Shown here: positions 44,320 through 53,220 of the stretch, in pieces
Numbering within the stretch: position 1 is the first letter of the stretch
Layout of the letters: each line of letters starts with the position of its first letter
From: FEN-1073 sp963780865
Lineage (GTDB): Bacteria > Chloroflexota > Anaerolineae > Anaerolineales > RBG-16-64-43
Length of the DNA stretch: 64,000 bases
NCBI GenBank assembly: GCA_963780865.1
Contig: CAWADT010000016.1
Coordinates: 1 to 64,000 of the forward strand
Direction of reading: 5' to 3'
Position numbers and translations under genes: made by a program
Notes under the pieces: model-generated
What the model was told of the DNA's origin: nothing
Databases searched by the model: none
What the model saw: only the letters and a program-made list of their open reading frames with translations

Positions 44320-44470
44320 TCCTTTGGGTTGATATTCACTGTGCTGAAAATCCCTCCCCTTCCTTCCCGTGATATGGCCTGTCCTCGAGCGCCTGCCCTG
44401 AGCGAAGCGAAGGGAAGCGAGGGGAGAAGGAAGGGGAGGAGAAGGCGGGGAAGAATGGGGTGGTTCCTGA
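44320..44470. repeat. Dispersed repeat, family F, copy 1
   Basis: Pyrimidine-rich left arm (CTCCCCTTCCTTCCCGTGAT), then TGTCCTCGAGCGCCTG and CCTGAGCGAAG, then a purine-rich right arm (GAAGGAAGGGGAGGAG). Together they make a long imperfect hairpin. Related copies lie at 60500-60660 and 63640-63745. Confidence 0.65.
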
Positions 44471-44577
44471 CGGGTAGCAAGCGCAACCTATTCAATGGCA
44501 TAGCTTCGAAATTACGCCCATGACAGAACTTTTTCCATCTATTCACTACCCAAGGCGGTGGCTTTGCCCCTAAAAAT

Positions 44578-44625
44578 AAAAACAGCCGCGACCGCCGGAT
44601 TTTCTCCAGTGCCGCGGCTGTTTTT
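44578..44625 (-). terminator. Terminator of the SIMPL gene
   Basis: A 13-bp stem (AAAAACAGCCGCG with CGCGGCTGTTTTT) around a 22-base loop. On the minus strand it follows the stop at 44637 and is followed by TTTTTATTTTT. Confidence 0.88.
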
Positions 44626-44636
44626 GGATCGATTAA

Positions 44637-45416
44637 TTAGTCTCCGATTTCGAAGATCACGCTGAGAGAATACGAGACCTGCCAGGTTCCCACCTGGATG
44701 GGCACCGAGGAGCCGCCTCCCCCGCCCATTCCGGCCGCGTTGTAACCCTTGTCCACCACTGGAAATGGAACGGATGCGCCGTATTCATTGATGGACATCA
44801 CCCGGACGATTTTCACGCCCAGACCTTTGGCGATTTCATTCGCCCGGGCGATGGCATCGGCTACGGCCAGCGCGCGCGCCTGCGAGACGGCCTGGGTGGG
44901 ATCGTTTAGCGAGAAGCTCACCCCACCGACCGAATTCACACCCGCCGCCTGGGCGGCGCCGAGAATGTCGCCCACCTTGGTTAAATCCCGCGCGGTGACT
45001 GTCAGCGAGTGGGTTACGAAGTAATCCGTTTCCCCGGTCGGTTTGCCGCTGACTGGATCGTATTTATCCTGTTGAGTAACAGTGAAATCGCTCTGGATAT
45101 CCTCCGCCTTAACCCCCAGCCCTTCGATTGCGGCGACCGCCGCGGTGGCCTTGGCGTTGTTATCGTCCCAGGATTTCGAGATGCTCGGGTCCTGAGTGAT
45201 TACGCTCAGGTAAATCGTGGCGATGTCCGGCGCCACTTTGACTATGCCCTCCCCGTTGACCGAAAGCGTGCGGAGGTTCGATTGCGTGGGCACGACACAA
45301 TTCACATTACACGGCGTGCTGGGCAAGGCAGTCGCCGCGGCGGTTCCGGAGCAGCCGGCCAGCAGCAAAAACATCACACTGGCCGCGGCTCCTAAAATGA
45401 TCGATTTTCGGTTCAT
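44637..45416 (-). CDS. SIMPL (DUF541) domain lipoprotein
   Basis: A 259-residue secreted lipoprotein. The signal and lipobox are AAASVMFLLLAGCSG. The SIMPL domain (about 45-255) has LSVNGEGIVKVAPDIATIYL, ATAAVAAIEGLGVKAEDIQS, and ARALAVADAIARANEIAKGL with VMSINEYG, the usual family pattern. The domain is structurally known but its role is poorly defined. GAGGAGGAACC precedes the ATG. Confidence 0.93.
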   Translation of the reverse strand: MNRKSIILGAAASVMFLLLAGCSGTAAATALPSTPCNVNCVVPTQSNLRTLSVNGEGIVKVAPDIATIYLSVITQDPSISKSWDDNNAKATAAVAAIEGLGVKAEDIQSDFTVTQQDKYDPVSGKPTGETDYFVTHSLTVTARDLTKVGDILGAAQAAGVNSVGGVSFSLNDPTQAVSQARALAVADAIARANEIAKGLGVKIVRVMSINEYGASVPFPVVDKGYNAAGMGGGGGSSVPIQVGTWQVSYSLSVIFEIGD

Positions 45417-45613
45417 GGTTCCTCCTCATGGATTCCCGGCGGGCCCCATTCTCCACCGGTTCGATTACAGTGTATCAGACGACACCCAAAGGCAAATGGT
45501 TCCCATCTCCATCGCCAAGATCGGCTGTTCTCGTATATTTCAGCCGCGAGACAGATAACCAGAATCTGCAGTCCTTATGCCGTGATTCGCAATTCTTGCA
45601 GCCGGAATCGACA

Positions 45614-45838
45614 ATTCCTTTCGCCGGGTTCCCGATTCTTGTAGCCGGGATCGACGATTCCTTTCGCCGGGTTCCCGATTCTTGTAGCCGGGATCGACGA
45701 TCCCGGCTACAGCCACGACGATCCCAGCTACAGCCACGACGATCCCGGCTACAGCCACGACGATCCCGGCTACAGCCACGACGATCCCAGCTACAGCCAC
45801 GACGATCCCGGCTACAGCCACGTCGATCCCGGCTACAG
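45614..45838. repeat. Tandem repeat region (43-bp x2, then 21-bp x about 7)
   Basis: Two copies of a 43-base unit (ATTCCTTTCGCCGGGTTCCC..., starting at 45614 and 45657) run into about 6.9 copies of the 21-base unit CGACGATCCCGGCTACAGCC+A (45695-45838). The junction is a perfect palindrome, GTAGCCGGGATCG-A-CGATCCCGGCTAC (45684-45710). The same palindrome family occurs at 63422-63448. Both strands have open frames across it, but these are low-complexity products of the repeat. Confidence 0.85.
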
Positions 45839-45942
45839 ATTAATCGAGTATTAAAGAACCTCCCGGATAAGAATGCCATTAATCTTTCGCGCTAATCTCC
45901 GGCCATCCCGGCTCGGGAAGCCGGCGGGCCTTTTCGCGCGCC

Positions 45943-45971
45943 TTGCACCTTGGAGGGCGCTCGTCTACAAT
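45943..45971 (+). promoter_or_regulatory. Promoter of pnp
   Basis: TTGCAC at 45943-45948, 17-base spacer, TACAAT at 45966-45971. Transcription should start near 45978, giving a leader of about 236 bases. Confidence 0.78.
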
Positions 45972-45975
45972 AGAA

Positions 45976-46213
45976 CGAGGCGGGATAAACCGCCTCCGAA
46001 ATCTCTCGGAGACAATACACCCCCGAAGGGTTGGAGTTCGTCCGAAAGGCATCACGCGGGTTAAAAAACCGCTCCCCGGCGGGAAAACCCCCTGAGGGAT
46101 TTCGAAAATCTTAGCCCAGCGGCAAACGGATTGGGAATTGGAAGGCGCGCGTTGGATTTCATCCGGCGCCCGGCTTCCAGTCCCTAACCCCTGCCGCCAT
46201 TCTTGGAGGAGTT
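45976..46213 (+). promoter_or_regulatory. Hairpin-rich 5' leader of pnp
   Basis: Right after the predicted start come GAGGCGG-GATAAA-CCGCCTC (45976-45995) and CTCCGA-AATCTC-TCGGAG (about 45994-46011), two perfect short hairpins. In enterobacteria pnp is autoregulated through leader hairpins cleaved by RNase III and PNPase, so a similar function is a reasonable guess. There is no rpsO upstream. Confidence 0.5.
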
Positions 46214-48457
46214 ATGGACAAGCATAAAACGTTTCAAGCGGTGGTGGAAGGGAAAACATTCCTCCTTACCACCGGTGGGCTCGCCGCGCAGGCGGGCGGA
46301 GCCGTTACGGTGAGGGTCGGTGAATCGCTGATCTTCGCCGCCGCCACCATGAGCCGGGAGCCGCGGCTGGGGATCGATTTCTTCCCGCTTTCGGTGGAAT
46401 ACGAGGAACGAATGTACGCCGGCGGCATCATCCCGGGTTCGTTCTTCCGCAGGGAAGGGCGTCCGTCGGAAACCGCAATCCTGGTCGCGCGCCTGACGGA
46501 CCGGCCGCTGCGCCCGCTGTTCCCTAAGGACATGCGCAACGACGTCCAGGTCATCATGTATGCCTTCTCGTCCGACGCCGAGAATCCGCTCGACGTCCTG
46601 GCGATCAACGCCGCCTCGGCCGCGTTGTCGGTCTCGGATATCCCGTGGGGCGGCCCGATCGGCGCTGTCCGGGTGGGGAGGATCGAGGGACGCTGGGTGT
46701 TCAACCCGACCTACGAAGAAATCAAACATTCGGAACTCGACCTGCGCGTGGCCGCTTCCCGCGAAGCGATCCTGATGGTCGAAGCAGGTGCGAGTGAATT
46801 GCCGGAGCACTTGATGGTGGAAGCCCTCAAGGAGGCGCATCGCGCCATCCAGCCGCTGATCGACGCCCAGGAAAAGATGGCCGCCGAGGCGGGCAAGCCC
46901 AAGCGCGATTATGTCCACTACGCGCTCACCGATAAGGTGCGCGAAGCGGTCTCCAAGAGAGTTGGCACGCGCCTGGCCGAGGCGTTTCGCGACGAGCTCG
47001 ATAAAACCGAGCGGCAGGCGGTGCTGGACGCGATCGAAGGCGAGGTGCTGGCGGGATTCGAAAACGACGCCGACATGGCCGAAGCCGACCTGCGCGAGGC
47101 GTTCTACGATCTGTACCACACCGAAGTCCGCTCGCACATCCTGAATTCCAACCAACGCACCGACGGGCGTGATCCGAAACAGATCCGACCGCTTTCGGCC
47201 GAGGTTGACTTCAGCCCGCGCGCGCACGGATCCGGGCTCTTCGCCCGCGGCGAAACCCAGGTGCTTTCCTTCACCACGCTCGGCACTCCGCGCGACGCGC
47301 AGGAACTCGACGGGCTGGCTCCGATTGACGAAAAGCGCTACCTTCACCACTACAACTTCCCGCCGTTCAGCACAGGCGAAGTGAAGATGCTGCGCGGGTC
47401 CTCGCGCCGCGAAATCGGGCACGGCGCGCTCGCCGAACGCGCGCTGATTCCGGTCCTGCCCCCGCAGGAGGAATTCCCCTATACCATCCGGGTGGTCTCG
47501 GAGGTGCTGTCTTCCAACGGCTCCTCCTCGATGGCGTCGGTGTGCGGCTCCACTCTGGCGCTGATGGACGCCGGCGTGCCGTTAAGAGCGCCGGTGGCGG
47601 GGATCGCGATGGGGCTGGTGAAGGAAGGCGAGAAGTACGTCATCCTCACCGACATCCAAGGCGTGGAAGATCACCACGGCGACATGGACTTCAAGGTGGC
47701 CGGCACGTCCCACGGCATCACCGCGCTGCAGATGGACATCAAAATCAAAGGTGTGACGCCGCAGATCATGGAAGAAGCGCTGGCCCAGGCCCGCGAAGCG
47801 AGGCTCCAGGTGCTGGAAGTGATCCGCGCCTGCATCCCCGCCCCGCGGCCGGACCTCAAGGCGCATGCGCCGCGAATCACGATCCTGAAAATCGACCCGG
47901 AGAAAATCGGGGCGGTGATCGGCCCGGGCGGCAAAGTCATCCGCAAGATTCAGGAAGACACCGGGGTCAAGATCGACATCGAAGACGACGGCCGGGTGTA
48001 CATCGCGGCGGTCGACGGACCGAGCGCGGCGGAAGCCCGCCGGCGCGTCGAGAGCCTCACCGAAACCCCGGTAGTGGGACGCATCTATACCGGTAAAGTG
48101 GTACGGGTTGCGGACTTCGGAGCGTTCGTCGAGATCCTCCCCAACATCGACGGGCTGGTGCACATCTCCCAACTAGATTCCACCCGCGTAGAAAAAGTGG
48201 AAGACGTGGCCAACCTGGGCGATGAATTGACCGTGATGGTGACGGGCATCGATCCGGAAGGCAAAGTGCGGCTGTCTCGCACCGCGGTGCTGGAAGGTTG
48301 GACCGTCGAGGAAGCCGCCGAGCACGACCGGAAGCCGTCCGGCGGGGGCCGCAGCGGGGGCAGTCGCAGCGGACCAAGCTCGCATCGCCCTTCCGACAGC
48401 CGCGGGCATGACCGCGGCGGCGAACACCGGGAACCCTCCGGCCCGCGCAAGCGATAA
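46214..48457 (+). CDS. pnp: Polynucleotide phosphorylase
   Basis: A 3'-5' phosphorolytic exoribonuclease of the RNA degradosome. Two RNase PH domains are present: the first with GSFFRREGRPSETAILVARL and the second with GTPRDAQELDGLAPIDEKRY and SSNGSSSMASVCGSTLALMD, the active one. The KH domain is KIGAVIGPGGKVIRKIQEDT (about 562) and the S1 domain IYTGKVVRVADFGAFVEIL, followed by a Gly/Ser/Arg-rich tail. The 747-residue length is normal. GGAGGAGTT precedes the ATG. Confidence 0.98.
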   Translation: MDKHKTFQAVVEGKTFLLTTGGLAAQAGGAVTVRVGESLIFAAATMSREPRLGIDFFPLSVEYEERMYAGGIIPGSFFRREGRPSETAILVARLTDRPLRPLFPKDMRNDVQVIMYAFSSDAENPLDVLAINAASAALSVSDIPWGGPIGAVRVGRIEGRWVFNPTYEEIKHSELDLRVAASREAILMVEAGASELPEHLMVEALKEAHRAIQPLIDAQEKMAAEAGKPKRDYVHYALTDKVREAVSKRVGTRLAEAFRDELDKTERQAVLDAIEGEVLAGFENDADMAEADLREAFYDLYHTEVRSHILNSNQRTDGRDPKQIRPLSAEVDFSPRAHGSGLFARGETQVLSFTTLGTPRDAQELDGLAPIDEKRYLHHYNFPPFSTGEVKMLRGSSRREIGHGALAERALIPVLPPQEEFPYTIRVVSEVLSSNGSSSMASVCGSTLALMDAGVPLRAPVAGIAMGLVKEGEKYVILTDIQGVEDHHGDMDFKVAGTSHGITALQMDIKIKGVTPQIMEEALAQAREARLQVLEVIRACIPAPRPDLKAHAPRITILKIDPEKIGAVIGPGGKVIRKIQEDTGVKIDIEDDGRVYIAAVDGPSAAEARRRVESLTETPVVGRIYTGKVVRVADFGAFVEILPNIDGLVHISQLDSTRVEKVEDVANLGDELTVMVTGIDPEGKVRLSRTAVLEGWTVEEAAEHDRKPSGGGRSGGSRSGPSSHRPSDSRGHDRGGEHREPSGPRKR

Positions 48458-48465
48458 TCCTCATC

Positions 48466-48493
48466 CCGCCGGTCCATTGGACCGGCGGTTTTT
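48466..48493 (+). terminator. Rho-independent terminator after pnp
   Basis: A perfect 10-bp stem (CCGCCGGTCC with GGACCGGCGG) around an ATT loop is followed by TTTTT. Confidence 0.93.
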
Positions 48494-48541
48494 CAATCTA
48501 CAACCCGTGACGGCGTCGGAAGAATGGTGGAATTTCCATCG

Positions 48542-50605
48542 ATGGAAAGCTCACCGCGTTGGTCCAACAACACGAAATTAATCGCCATGACGGCCGTCCT
48601 GGCCATGATCGGATTCTTCATCATCCGGTTCCAGATTCTGATCATGCCGCTGATCATGGCCGTCATCCTGGCCTACCTGCTCAATCCCGTCGTCACCGCT
48701 CTGACGAAGTATCTGCGGCTGTCTCGCACCATCGCCGTATTGCTCCTCTACGGAATTCTGATCCTTCTGCTGATCGGCCTGGTCGGCGGGGCCGGCTTCC
48801 TGCTGCAGCAACAGCTTTCCGGTGTTCTGGCAACCGTGCTGGATTTCTTCAACACCATCCCGGAGTGGATCGGAACTCTCTTTGTCCGGCCGGTCGTCAT
48901 CGGGCCGTTCACCTTTGATCTATCGACCGTCAACGTCACGCTGCTTCAGGATGCGCTGCTGCCCACCGCGCGGGACGGGGTCGGGCGGATCACTGCATGG
49001 ATGACCAGCGCCGCTTCCGGCGTGGCCTCCTTACTGGGTTGGACCACGTTCGCCTTCATTGTCGCCTACTACCTGATGCACGACATGGACGCGATGCGGC
49101 AAGGCCTGCTGCGGATTGTCCCGGAGAACTATCAAAAGGATGTTCGGCGGCTGCTGGCCGAACTCGCGCCGATCTGGAACGCCTTCCTGCGCGGGCAACT
49201 GCTGCTCAGTCTGGTCATGGGCGTAGCCATCGCTTCGATGATGACGCTTCTGGGTTTGCGCTATGCAGTCATCCTCGGGCTGCTGGCCGCCCTGGCGGAG
49301 TTCGTTCCCATCCTTGGCGCCAACGTGGTCGGCGTGACGGCGATCCTAACCGCATTTTTCCAACCGTCCAACTGGTTCGGCCTCTCCCCGATCGCGTACG
49401 CCGTCCTCGTCGGGCTCGGCGGGGGATTGATCCAGCAGCTCGAAGCCAATTTCCTGGTACCGCGGGTGATGGGAGACAAACTCAAGCTGCATCCCGCGAT
49501 CCTGATCGTCGGCGCCCTGGTCGGGTTCACCCTGTTGGGGCTTCCGGGCCTTCTCCTGTCCGGACCGATTATCGCCACCGTGCGTCTTTTCGGAAATTAT
49601 ATGCATGCGAAGATGTTCAACCTGCCGCCCTGGTCCGACTGGGAGGAGGAGGATTTCCTCAGCGGCAAAACGCCGTCTGTGCGGATCCGCCCGGCGCGAG
49701 AATCCGATCAGCAGGATATGCTCGCATTGACCGAGCAGTTGCTGGAAGGGCGCGATGGGATCCCGCAGGCGCGGCCCGAGCGGTTGGCCGATCGGGAGGG
49801 GATTACGGCCGCGGCCGAGGCGGCGGGACGGGTGGTGGGAATTGCAAAATTATCCCGCCTGGGTCCGAAGGAGTTTTGGCTTGAGGGGTTGCGGGTGCAT
49901 CCCGGATATCAGGGTTTGAAAATCGGGTCGCAACTCATTGAGCATTTAATAGGAGAGTGGAACCGCCGCGGAGGCGGCGTGATCCGCATGGCGGCCTCTT
50001 CGGAACGCGTGCAAGTCCACCACCTGTGCGAGCGTCTGGCATTCCGGCGTGTGGAAATTTGCCGCGGAATGGCGGCACCCGCCGGGCGCGGCGCCTGTGA
50101 GTTTCAGATCCTGACAGCGGCGGAGGCGCCGGAAGCGATGGCGCTTTGGAAGGAGAAATCCGCCGCCTGGGGAACGCCGCATCTCGTTAATGACGGCTGG
50201 CGATGGTGCTCCTTCACGGAAGATCGAATGGTCGAATATATCCGCCGGCAACGCGCCTGGTGGTGGCGGGAGCGGTCCGGAATCCTGCTGGCCTACGACT
50301 CCCCTCATGAGGATAAGCACAGTTTGGAAGTGGCCGCACTCGCCGCCCCGATTGAAAAACTTGCCCCGATGCTAAGCCAGTTGCGGGTGCTGGCAAAGCA
50401 GCAGGCAGCTGATCGGGCGGCGTGGGTCCTGCCCGATGATCCGACGGTTGCGAAAGCCGCCGCGCGCGCCGGCTTCGCATCGGCCTGGGATGCCCAGCTG
50501 TGGATCTTCGAGCGCACCGATCCGCCTGTGGTCCGGCCCCTAAAAAGAACGAGGGGTACGGCTGCAAAAATCACCAGAATTAGGAACCAAAACCGCCGCC
50601 GATAG
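48542..50605 (+). CDS. AI-2E-type permease fused to GNAT-like domains, copy 1
   Basis: About 687 residues. The first half is a PerM/AI-2E-family permease with about eight helices: IMAVILAYLLNPVVTAL near the start, LAELAPIWNAFLRGQLLLSL and ANFLVPRVMGDKLKLHPAIL as family signatures. The second half (from about 380) is an acetyltransferase-like region with PARESDQQDMLALTEQLLEG and the motif A-like LEGLRVHPGYQGLKIGSQLI; it continues for another 150 residues that look like a second, degenerate GNAT domain. The ATG at 48542 is chosen because it aligns with the start of the next, paralogous gene. The link between the two activities is unknown. Confidence 0.85.
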   Translation: MESSPRWSNNTKLIAMTAVLAMIGFFIIRFQILIMPLIMAVILAYLLNPVVTALTKYLRLSRTIAVLLLYGILILLLIGLVGGAGFLLQQQLSGVLATVLDFFNTIPEWIGTLFVRPVVIGPFTFDLSTVNVTLLQDALLPTARDGVGRITAWMTSAASGVASLLGWTTFAFIVAYYLMHDMDAMRQGLLRIVPENYQKDVRRLLAELAPIWNAFLRGQLLLSLVMGVAIASMMTLLGLRYAVILGLLAALAEFVPILGANVVGVTAILTAFFQPSNWFGLSPIAYAVLVGLGGGLIQQLEANFLVPRVMGDKLKLHPAILIVGALVGFTLLGLPGLLLSGPIIATVRLFGNYMHAKMFNLPPWSDWEEEDFLSGKTPSVRIRPARESDQQDMLALTEQLLEGRDGIPQARPERLADREGITAAAEAAGRVVGIAKLSRLGPKEFWLEGLRVHPGYQGLKIGSQLIEHLIGEWNRRGGGVIRMAASSERVQVHHLCERLAFRRVEICRGMAAPAGRGACEFQILTAAEAPEAMALWKEKSAAWGTPHLVNDGWRWCSFTEDRMVEYIRRQRAWWWRERSGILLAYDSPHEDKHSLEVAALAAPIEKLAPMLSQLRVLAKQQAADRAAWVLPDDPTVAKAAARAGFASAWDAQLWIFERTDPPVVRPLKRTRGTAAKITRIRNQNRRR

Positions 50606-50851
50606 GATAATCAATTATCGGCTTCCGTTTGTCCATAAAAAACGGTCCTCCCCTCTCGGCGGCTTCATCGATGGGTAGGATTGTTGACTGCGGACGGGAC
50701 CGGCGGATTCATACATCTCCGCGGTATTCCGTCCGGGCAGTGATCGTGCCCCGGAACCATCCAGTAAATATTATAATCATGAGCAATTCCATGCTCCTAT
50801 CGACGGCATCATGGCGATCCGGATGGCGAGATAAAGGAAATTCCTCAATCC

Positions 50852-52936
50852 ATGGATAACTCCCCGCGTTGGTCCACCACGACAAAGTTAATCGTGATGC
50901 TGGCCGTTCTGGCCGCCGTCGCATTCCTGCTGATTCGTTTCCAGGGGGTGGTCGCGCCGCTCATCCTGGCCGTGATCCTGGCCTATCTGCTCAATCCGAT
51001 TGTCACCGCGCTCGCCAAATACTCGCGCCTCTCGCGGACGCTGGCCGTTCTGCTGGTCTACATGGTCCTCATCCTGCTGGCGCTCGCCCTGGTCAGCGGC
51101 GCCGGGCTATTAATCCAGCAACAGCTCTCCGGTGTCCTCTCCACCGCGCTTACCTTCCTTAACAGTATCCCGGTTTTTGTCAGCTCGCTGTCGTCCAAAC
51201 CGATTTCCCTCGGACCCTTCACCGTAGACCTATCCACGACCAATGCGAACGCGTTGCAAAACGCGCTCCTCCCAACGGCGCGGGATTGGATCGGGCGAAT
51301 CACGAACTGGATGACCGGGGCCGCCTCCGAAGCGGCCACCACGGTGGCCTGGGCGGGATTCGTGTTCATCATTTCCTTTTACCTGATTCACGACATGAAC
51401 GCGATGGAAAAAGGAATACTGCGCCTGGCTCCGGACGAATATCAGAAGGACGCCCGGCAGTTGCTGGCGGATCTCGGCCCGATCTGGAACGCGTTCCTGC
51501 GGGGGCAATTGATGCTCAGCCTGATCATGGGATCGGCATTCGCGCTGGTGATGAGCCTGCTCGGATTGCGCTACGCCCTGATCATCGGTTTGATGGCCGC
51601 CTTGATGGAATTCGTGCCCGTCATCGGCCCATACCTCACCGCCGGCACGAGTATCCTGGTCGCTCTTTTCCAGCCTTTCAATTGGATGGGGTTTTCCCCG
51701 ACGGCGTATACCCTGAGCGTCGCCGCCGCGGCGCTTTTGCTGCAACAATTGGAAGCCAATTTTCTCTCTCCCCGGGTTATGGGGCGGCAGTTGCGGATGC
51801 ATCCGGCGATCCTGATCACTGTAGCGTTTGTCGGCGCGAGCCTCATGGGGATTCCAGGCCTGCTGCTTTCGGGGCCGATCCTGGCCACCACGCGCCTGCT
51901 CGGCCGTTACGTGCGCGCGAAAATGTTCGATCTGCCGCCCTGGCCGGATCGGAAGGCGGCAAGTCCGAACGCCTCCGGCGAGAATCCGGTTTCTTGCCGT
52001 CCGGCGCGGGAAGCCGATACCCCGGACGTTCTCGAAATGACCGCGCGGGTGTGGGAGGGGCATGATTATGTTCCGCAGGCGTGGAGCGGATGGCTGGGCG
52101 ACCGCGTGGGAATTCTGGCCGCGGCGGAGTGGAAGGGCAAAGTGGTGGGAATCGGCAAATTGACCCGGCTGGCGCCGGGTGAATGGTGGATCGAAGGATT
52201 GCGGGTGCATCCGGATTATCAAGGGAGGAAAATCGGCTCGCAAATCTTCGAGTATCTGCTGGAGGAGTGGAAGGAACGCGGGGGCGGCGCAATCCGCCTC
52301 GCCACTTCCTCGGAGCGCGTTCAGGTCCATCACTTATGCGGCCGGCTGGGATTCCAGCACAGCGAAACCTTCCGAATCATGTCCGCTTCGCCGAGAAGCA
52401 GCGGGGAGAGCGCATTTGAATTAATCAGCGAGGCGGATGCCCCGGCCGCGTTCGCGCTCTCGAAGAAGGTCCGCTTTACGCGCTTCGCCTCCGGGCTAGT
52501 AAACACCGGCTGGCGGTGGAGTGAGCTGACGGAAGAGAGAATAAGGGAGTTTGCCCGGCGCGGACGCGCCTGGTGGTGGAAGAACCGGTCCGCGGCCCTG
52601 ATGCTTTTCGACTCAGACCGCGAGAACCAGCCGGGATTGGAGATTGCTGCGGTTCTCTCCCCGGCCGCACAGTTGACGGCGATGCTCGGGCAGGCGCGGC
52701 GTCTCGCCGCCCTCGCGGGCGCGGAGCGGTTGGCGTGGGCGATGCCAAATCTTCCCGCCGCTGCGGAAGCGGCCCGGCGCGCCGGCTTCACGCAGGAATG
52801 GGACGGACAGCTTTGGATATTCGAACGGCCCTCTCCGCAGGCCGCCGAGCAAACAGCGGTTCTCGCGCAAATCGATCCCGGCCGGCAAGGGCGGACGGCC
52901 CGACATCCAAGAAAGGCGAAGGGCGGCAATGTCTGA
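50852..52936 (+). CDS. AI-2E-type permease fused to GNAT-like domains, copy 2
   Basis: A tandem paralogue of the gene at 48542 with the same domain order, 694 residues. Permease signatures are ILAVILAYLLNPIVTALAKY, LADLGPIWNAFLRGQLMLSL and ANFLSPRVMGRQLRMHPAIL. The acetyltransferase-like part has PAREADTPDVLEMTARVWEG and the motif A-like LRVHPDYQGRKIGSQIFEYL. Both copies share Trp-rich motifs (GWRWSELTEERIREFARRGR). A 246-base gap without a gene separates the copies, and a small gene overlaps its stop. The repeated fusion implies a real coupling of transport and acetylation. Confidence 0.85.
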   Translation: MDNSPRWSTTTKLIVMLAVLAAVAFLLIRFQGVVAPLILAVILAYLLNPIVTALAKYSRLSRTLAVLLVYMVLILLALALVSGAGLLIQQQLSGVLSTALTFLNSIPVFVSSLSSKPISLGPFTVDLSTTNANALQNALLPTARDWIGRITNWMTGAASEAATTVAWAGFVFIISFYLIHDMNAMEKGILRLAPDEYQKDARQLLADLGPIWNAFLRGQLMLSLIMGSAFALVMSLLGLRYALIIGLMAALMEFVPVIGPYLTAGTSILVALFQPFNWMGFSPTAYTLSVAAAALLLQQLEANFLSPRVMGRQLRMHPAILITVAFVGASLMGIPGLLLSGPILATTRLLGRYVRAKMFDLPPWPDRKAASPNASGENPVSCRPAREADTPDVLEMTARVWEGHDYVPQAWSGWLGDRVGILAAAEWKGKVVGIGKLTRLAPGEWWIEGLRVHPDYQGRKIGSQIFEYLLEEWKERGGGAIRLATSSERVQVHHLCGRLGFQHSETFRIMSASPRSSGESAFELISEADAPAAFALSKKVRFTRFASGLVNTGWRWSELTEERIREFARRGRAWWWKNRSAALMLFDSDRENQPGLEIAAVLSPAAQLTAMLGQARRLAALAGAERLAWAMPNLPAAAEAARRAGFTQEWDGQLWIFERPSPQAAEQTAVLAQIDPGRQGRTARHPRKAKGGNV

Positions 52937-53117
52937 TTCTCCTGAAATTCACACTGAAACACTCGCCGAGACGGAAAATTATATGGTCTACACCGCGGAA
53001 GAGCCCGACGGCGAGACGACGTGGAACGTGGAACTCGGAACGGCCACGCTGCATTTCTTCCGCGAAGAATGGCTGGAGTTCCTCGAACTCGTTTCCCAGG
53101 TCAAACCGAAAAAATGA
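52929..53117 (+). CDS. Small conserved hypothetical protein
   Basis: A 62-residue acidic protein (MSDSPEIHTETLAETENYMV ... WLEFLELVSQVKPKK) whose ATG overlaps the last 8 bases of the permease-GNAT gene, implying translational coupling. It is predicted to form strands then a C-terminal helix (FREEWLEFLELV). I recognise no family. The tight overlap and absence of repeats in it favour a real gene. Confidence 0.65.
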   Translation: MSDSPEIHTETLAETENYMVYTAEEPDGETTWNVELGTATLHFFREEWLEFLELVSQVKPKK

Positions 53118-53220
53118 AGGTTGATACGGGAGGTCGCACGGCAATTGAGAGACCGGCCTCGAAGAATCCACGCCTCCTGCAGCGGGGGACCGTTCATCCC
53201 GCGCAAGCGGGGTAAACGGC

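Noticed and set aside
45614..45838. CRISPR array
   Set aside because: The repeats are contiguous 21-base units without unique spacers, and no cas genes are present.
45428..45895. Arg/Ser/Gln-repeat open frames on both strands over the tandem repeat
   Set aside because: Products of a 21-base repeat (multiple of three) that stays open on both strands; no start signal or homology.
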